Assembly: GCA_963514095.1 (NCBI GenBank)
Contig: OY741287.1
Span: 11,304,944 to 11,368,943, forward strand
Length of the DNA stretch: 64,000 nt
Source: Eutrigla gurnardus
Taxonomy: Eukaryota > Chordata > Actinopteri > Perciformes > Triglidae
Reading direction: 5' to 3'
Numbering within the stretch: position 1 is the first letter of the stretch; each line of letters opens with the position of its first letter. The notes beneath the pieces were generated by a model. It worked only from the letters and a program-made list of their open reading frames with translations, was not told the origin of the DNA and ran no database searches. This document shows, in pieces, positions 59,971-64,000 of this stretch. A program made the translations under genes and the position numbers.

Positions 59971-61260
59971 AGCTTTAATGTCCCTCAAGGGGCAATTCAG
60001 TGCACAACAGTGGCCAGCACAACAAACACACCAGACAAACACACAAAGCAATAGAAAATAAATAGAAGTACATCATAAAAATAAAACATAACAGTATGAC
60101 AATTTCCAGAATACATCGTAAAAACTTGTAACCTGCAAGTTACACCAAATCATCAACTACAGCTGATTCAGATATTTAACAGCTGATGGAACAAACGATC
60201 TTAGGTATCTATTCGACCTGGCCTTCCTAGAAAAAGCCAGCCTCCTTCCTGAAGGTAATAGTCTGAACTCAGTGTTCAGAGGATGTTCCGGATCTGCTAG
60301 TATGGCCTTTGCCTTCCGAGCACACCTGATGAACCTGACCTAGATCATCAAGGTCAATGCCGATGATCTTTCGGCATGGTGCTACTTAGTCTATTTTTAT
60401 TAGCAAGGTTGAGATTGCCAAACCAGCAGATCATAGAAAAAGTGAGAACAGACTCAACAAATGATAAATAAAACATTCTCATGAGGGATCTCTCTACCTG
60501 GAAAGTCCTCAGCTTTCTCAAATAAAACAATCTTTGGTTAACCTTCTTGCAAATTTTGTCCGTGTTGGCATCAAATGTCAGCTTTCATCTTGGATAGTCC
60601 CAAGAAATTTGTACTGGCTGACTGTCTTAACTAGGGACCCTTTTGTGGTCATTACCGGCATGGTATGAGGGTTTCTACGGAAATCAAACCGCATATTTTT
60701 TAGTCAATGTCGATGCTTTATTTTTGGATAGGGACAGTGCACATTAATGAACATCGATAATTACATATCTCTGTAAATATGCCGGATTATAGCAAAGATG
60801 CTAATTTGCATCCGTAGTCCCTACTAAATAAATAGATAAAATACAAATAGAAGAGACAAGACAGCGCAATACATTACATACTCAGAAGGACACCAGACCC
60901 AGACAGGATATAACAATGAGATAAAAAGTGTAATTTGATTCAAGTCGGGTCAGTGGTCGCACTTTTGATTTGATTTAAGCCACTGTTTCAGTTGTCCTTT
61001 AAAAGAGGAATATGTGGGGCGTTCCCTTATTGTAGAGGGAAGACCATTCCAGATTTCCCCCCCTACAACAGACAACAGTCTTGCTGACATTTAGATGCAG
61101 AAATGACTCCTCACACCAATCTGCAAAATTATTCAAAATAGGACCGTGACCCACCTCATGGTCCTGCAGGAGACTAAGGATCACTGAATCATCAGCATAT
61201 TTTATGATGAATGATCATCCATAAGTACTGCAACAACAGTTTGTGTACAGGATGAATAAT
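59971..61260 (-). mobile_element. LINE reverse-transcriptase fragment, interrupted by a second LINE tail
   Basis: On the minus strand a YADDSVILSLLQDHE active-site region (about 61215-61160) leads through FADWCEESFLHLNVSKT. It is then cut at about 61080 and resumes at about 60710 with MRFDFRRNPHTMPVMTTKGS, KFLGTIQDESLTFDANTDKI and YLRKLRTFQVERSLMRMFY. The end near 59971 carries an A/T-rich tail. Several stops and frameshifts. The clade may be Rex1-like. Confidence 0.78.
60712..61075 (-). mobile_element. 5'-truncated LINE tail inserted in the LINE above
   Basis: The minus strand reads IWNGLPSTIRERPTYSSFKG (a typical C-terminal 'W..LP..IR' module), followed by an untranslated region ending 'gtgcactgtccctatccaaa' and AATAAA. 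It splits the host LINE between its SKT and MRFDFR segments. Confidence 0.7.
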
Positions 61261-62400
61261 AACGCTAGGGGGCTTGCGGACCCCTCTTACGTCCAACGCA
61301 AGGGCCTGACGTGCACCTACCAAAAATCCTAGACGCGCGTCGAGGCGACGCAACACCAACGCAGCGGCATTGGCTGTGATAGGTCCGCTAACTACATCCG
61401 CTGGAGACCGCTATCCGGTTTCCACTCATAAAAACCGCCATTTAAACTTTTAATAGGCTACTTTTATTGTTTGCACCTCGTTTTATTGTTTGCACCTTGT
61501 CGCTTTTACACAAAGAAATAAAACACCAAGTTCTGAAAAATTGTGGATGTTTAAAGCCGGGAAAGTAAACAAATAGGCTATAAAGAGGCTGACGACGATA
61601 TACGTCAAGGGTCTCGGTCGGTCGGTCAGTCTTTACAAAAAACTTAGCGCCCTTTACCGGTGTGGCATTGAATTGCTTTTCGACACGTAAACTCAACGCA
61701 GAACCATTACAGTCTCCCAGCAACTGCGTGGCTATTGCGTGATCACTACGCGGAAGCATAACCGAGCCCTTACTGTGGCTGCGGGTTTCACGGCAGAGTC
61801 ACCGCCATGGTCCCTTCCCAGCTTCGCTCTCTTAATCATTTCTATTGTCCAAGAAGTTTGACAATTAATGAACCAATGCTTTGGTAATGAATATAATGCC
61901 ACTAATTACTTGTGATAACGTGGAGCATGCTGCAGACTATGAACTCAAAACTCTGTTCTGAACGGACATTTGGCCGCGTCGCCCCCCCTCACTGCTCCGT
62001 GTGTCTCTGCCGTCTCTGCTGCGTGTTTGTGGGGGAACAGCGGGCTGGATGACGAGCTGGAAGAGCGGACAGCGAAGCGGAGAGACCACGGAGAGAATGA
62101 GACGGACTTTGGGTTCAGGTTTACTGGAGTCGTACAGTGAAATGATTAATTAAAAACGAACGTTAGAATGGGTTTTTTCGTGTCCTCCGTTATGTTTTAC
62201 ACGACAAACGGAACGTCGGATTAAACAACACGAACGTCAGTTTGAAGGTAAAACAGTTGAGTCATAATTTCACGTCAAGCGTCTGGAAACAGGTGAACTT
62301 GTTGTTACTCTGAGGTTGAGACAACCAGCCCGTCCTCCCTACCATCGCTGTGTGTCTTCACAGCAGCAGAGAGGCTGACAGGAGAGGAGCAGTGACGTCA
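61261..62400. other. No recognised gene; GC-rich patches
   Basis: Contains 'gacgcgcgtcgaggcgacgc' and AT-rich parts. Probably decayed elements, none with clear ends. Short frames look random. Confidence 0.4.
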
Positions 62401-62411
62401 CAGGGCTGCTT

Positions 62412-62870
62412 AATGCAAGTTTCAGTTGGAAACTTTCCATGGGAATTATCAGGAATTCATGGGAATAAACCTGCAATTTACAAAACTGAAGGTTGGTCCT
62501 GAACAGGGATTTTTAATAATGTTGGGGAAAATATACTTAAGCATAATTTTGACTAAAACGAACAGATTTCATGCAAGTACACTTGAGAGTATGAATACTG
62601 TTATCTTATTCTACCGAGAAATGCCACGTGCACCATCTGATTTCACACAAGCTAATGTTCAAGGAAAGTCTTTGTGTGTAAATATTGTGAAAAGACATAC
62701 GTGAAGAATGCCACAAAACTGCAGCAGCATATTGTAAAGTGCAAATATAATATATGAATATTTCCCAAATTCCCCAGAGTAACTTCCCATGGAAAGTCTT
62801 CAGAAAATTTACTGGAAATGTTCTGCTGCTTTGTAACCCAATCTTTGAACAGATACACTGCAATAATTGT
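62412..62870 (+). mobile_element. hAT-like remnant with BED-type zinc finger
   Basis: The exact 14-bp inverse pair 'actttccatgggaa' (62432) / 'ttcccatggaaagt' (62784) borders a segment whose frame 62677-62755 reads CKYCEKTYVKN...LQQHIVKC: Cx2C, 13 residues, Hx3C, the BED finger of hAT transposases. A stop follows after three more codons and another lies upstream, so only the finger remains. Confidence 0.6.
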
Positions 62871-63101
62871 CAGTCAAGTTAACTTCTACATGTTAGTCGA
62901 AAGTCATTTGGAATATAATCTTAACTTGAAATGGGAAGTCATATAAACATATTCAAGTTGTTTTAACTTGAGATGGTGAGTGACAATAATGCAGACGTGT
63001 GTTTGTGTGACTCGGTAAGGGAAGTTTTCTGGCATTTATAATGTAAAACAATTATTTGTTTTAACTGATAGTATGAAGTTGAAATAACTAGTGGTTAAAA
63101 G
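62871..63101. other. AT-rich, no feature
   Basis: Nothing recognised. It includes the possible hAT target sequence 'gttaaaag' at 63094-63101. Confidence 0.45.
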
Positions 63102-63450
63102 TAGGGCTGCAGCTATCAGATCTTTTTGTAATCGAATAATCTACCGATTATTCCATTGGTTTATCGAGTAATCGGATAAAAAAATGAACATTGTATACAG
63201 TTCCCATATACACTGTTCATTTCTTAACACATTCAGTCAATGACTATAAAAAGCAATAAAGATAAGAAAAAAGGAGAGAAAAAATGTTTTTTCTTTATTT
63301 AAATCTCAACGCAAACAAAGACATCAAAATCACCTAAATTGTTTAAAAATGAACAAATTGCAAATTGCCAGCTTGAAATGTCTGACAGTGAGGTCAAAGT
63401 CTTTTTACATGCCATTAATAACAACCTCAACTAATGTATCACACTTTGCA
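63102..63450. mobile_element. One end of a hAT element
   Basis: 'tagggctgcagctatcag' followed by repeated 'aatcg'/'attat' palindromes is the terminus of a common fish hAT family (TAGGGCTGCA). The other terminus was not found before the window end. Confidence 0.6.
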
Positions 63451-63533
63451 CAGTGAAGCCCTTCTAGATCACCCAGGTACAAGATTTAAACACTAAAATA
63501 GATTATAATCTTAAAAACTGCTTCCAGGACACC

Positions 63534-63623
63534 ATGGACACCAAAATGGAGCCACAGAAGGGCGATTCCAGGAAATGTGAAGATGCTTCAACAGGACCTC
63601 CAGCAAGCAGAGTGATTAGAGAA
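63534..63623 (+). CDS. Possible coding exon of an unknown gene
   Basis: Acceptor-like 'ctgcttccag' is followed by the ATG at 63534 (MDTKMEPQKGDSRKCEDAST) and an open frame of 30 codons to a consensus donor GTGAGT at 63624. A second short frame from 63652 (MESRSLQEGENRTE) also ends at a donor-like GTAAAC. No domain is recognisable and no further exon is in the window. Weak. Confidence 0.22.
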
Positions 63624-63908
63624 GTGAGTATTTTGTGCTTAGTTCAGAATAATGGAGTCCCGTTCTCTCCAGGAGGGAGAGAACAGGACGGAGGTAAACT
63701 TGGACGGCGTGCCTGTGTGTCGATGCTTACTTTCTGATTGTACACACTCTGCCGTCTCGAGCACTAGCGCGTGCACGTGTGTGTCGTTATCAGCTGTATC
63801 AGCAGCTCCACCCCCTTCCCCCTCAAACCGCCTCTCCTTCCACTCAGCTGTTATTGCAACATATCAATACGTTCAGGCTTTAACAGGCTGACGTTTCCTT
63901 ATCAGTAA

Positions 63909-63999
63909 ACTGTTACCATGGTAACTGACTCTGTGAAGCTAACCTGCTCGCTGGCAGGTTTTCTTCAACAAACTGAGTTTCTCCCAATCTGTCTCCTCC
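63909..63999 (+). repeat. Dispersed repeat copy (partner 13829-13921 inverted)
   Basis: Shares 'ctaacctgctcgct', 'cttcaacaaac' and 'gagtttctcc' in the same order with the inverse of 13829-13921. It continues past the window end. Confidence 0.65.
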
Positions 64000-64000
64000 A

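Noticed and set aside
1..64000. Prokaryotic-type features, CRISPR arrays, rRNA and tRNA genes
   Set aside because: Nothing in the sequence supports them. Tandem repeats present lack CRISPR spacer structure, and no cloverleaf or rRNA segment was recognised by eye. A covariance-model scan would be needed to exclude small RNA genes.

Overview
This window looks like an animal nuclear genome, most probably a ray-finned (percomorph-type) fish. It has no operons and no prokaryotic signals. It is mostly transposable elements of the kinds found together in teleosts: Tc1, hAT, CACTA/EnSpm, BEL/Pao, Gypsy, L2- and Rex1/CR1-like LINEs and a gammaretrovirus-like ERV, with many CA, TA, GA and TCTG microsatellites. 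The species is an inference from this repertoire.

The one convincing host gene lies on the + strand from 4984 to 27550. Eight exons with compatible phases encode a signal peptide, a short linker, three scavenger-receptor cysteine-rich (SRCR) domains, an Ig-like domain, a transmembrane helix and a short tail: 1506 nt, 502 codons if canonical splice sites are used. The first and third SRCR exons are recent duplicates of one exon-plus-intron block. The third SRCR exon has lost its GT donor (GG), but an in-phase GTATGT lies 42 nt downstream. The introns hold a 2.0-kb hAT element with a palindromic element inside it, an 0.8-kb 35-bp minisatellite, a nearly intact Tc1 transposon (14571-16197) and a 7.36-kb defective provirus on the minus strand (16499-23856) with two identical-looking 435-bp LTRs.

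From 27.7 to 31 kb there is an L2 LINE inserted into an opposing Rex1/CR1-like LINE. From 32.3 to 43.3 kb there is a layered TE nest. A Kolobok/P2X7-like fragment contains a hAT, which contains another hAT of 839 bp. A second 839-bp copy sits in inverted orientation inside a BEL/Pao integrase, and another hAT (37912-39230) splits the same BEL pol. Exact 8-bp target duplications make the order of insertion readable.

From 45609 to 51399 lies a nearly complete Gypsy element with identical-looking 280-bp LTRs and a GGGAAAC -1 slippery site between gag and pol. A second Gypsy (about 52.4-58.6 kb) has its gag split by a 3209-bp CACTA/EnSpm-like transposon (53164-56372). That transposon keeps only the C-terminal end of its transposase on the minus strand, but carries a well-preserved seven-exon spliced gene of 223 codons on the plus strand. 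I regard this transposon-borne accessory gene as the most interesting object in the window.

The last 5 kb hold a palindromic repeat cluster broken by a 510-bp solo LTR, minus-strand LINE pieces, a remnant with a BED-type zinc finger and one end of another hAT. All family assignments rest on motifs and terminal structure read by eye. No database search was possible.
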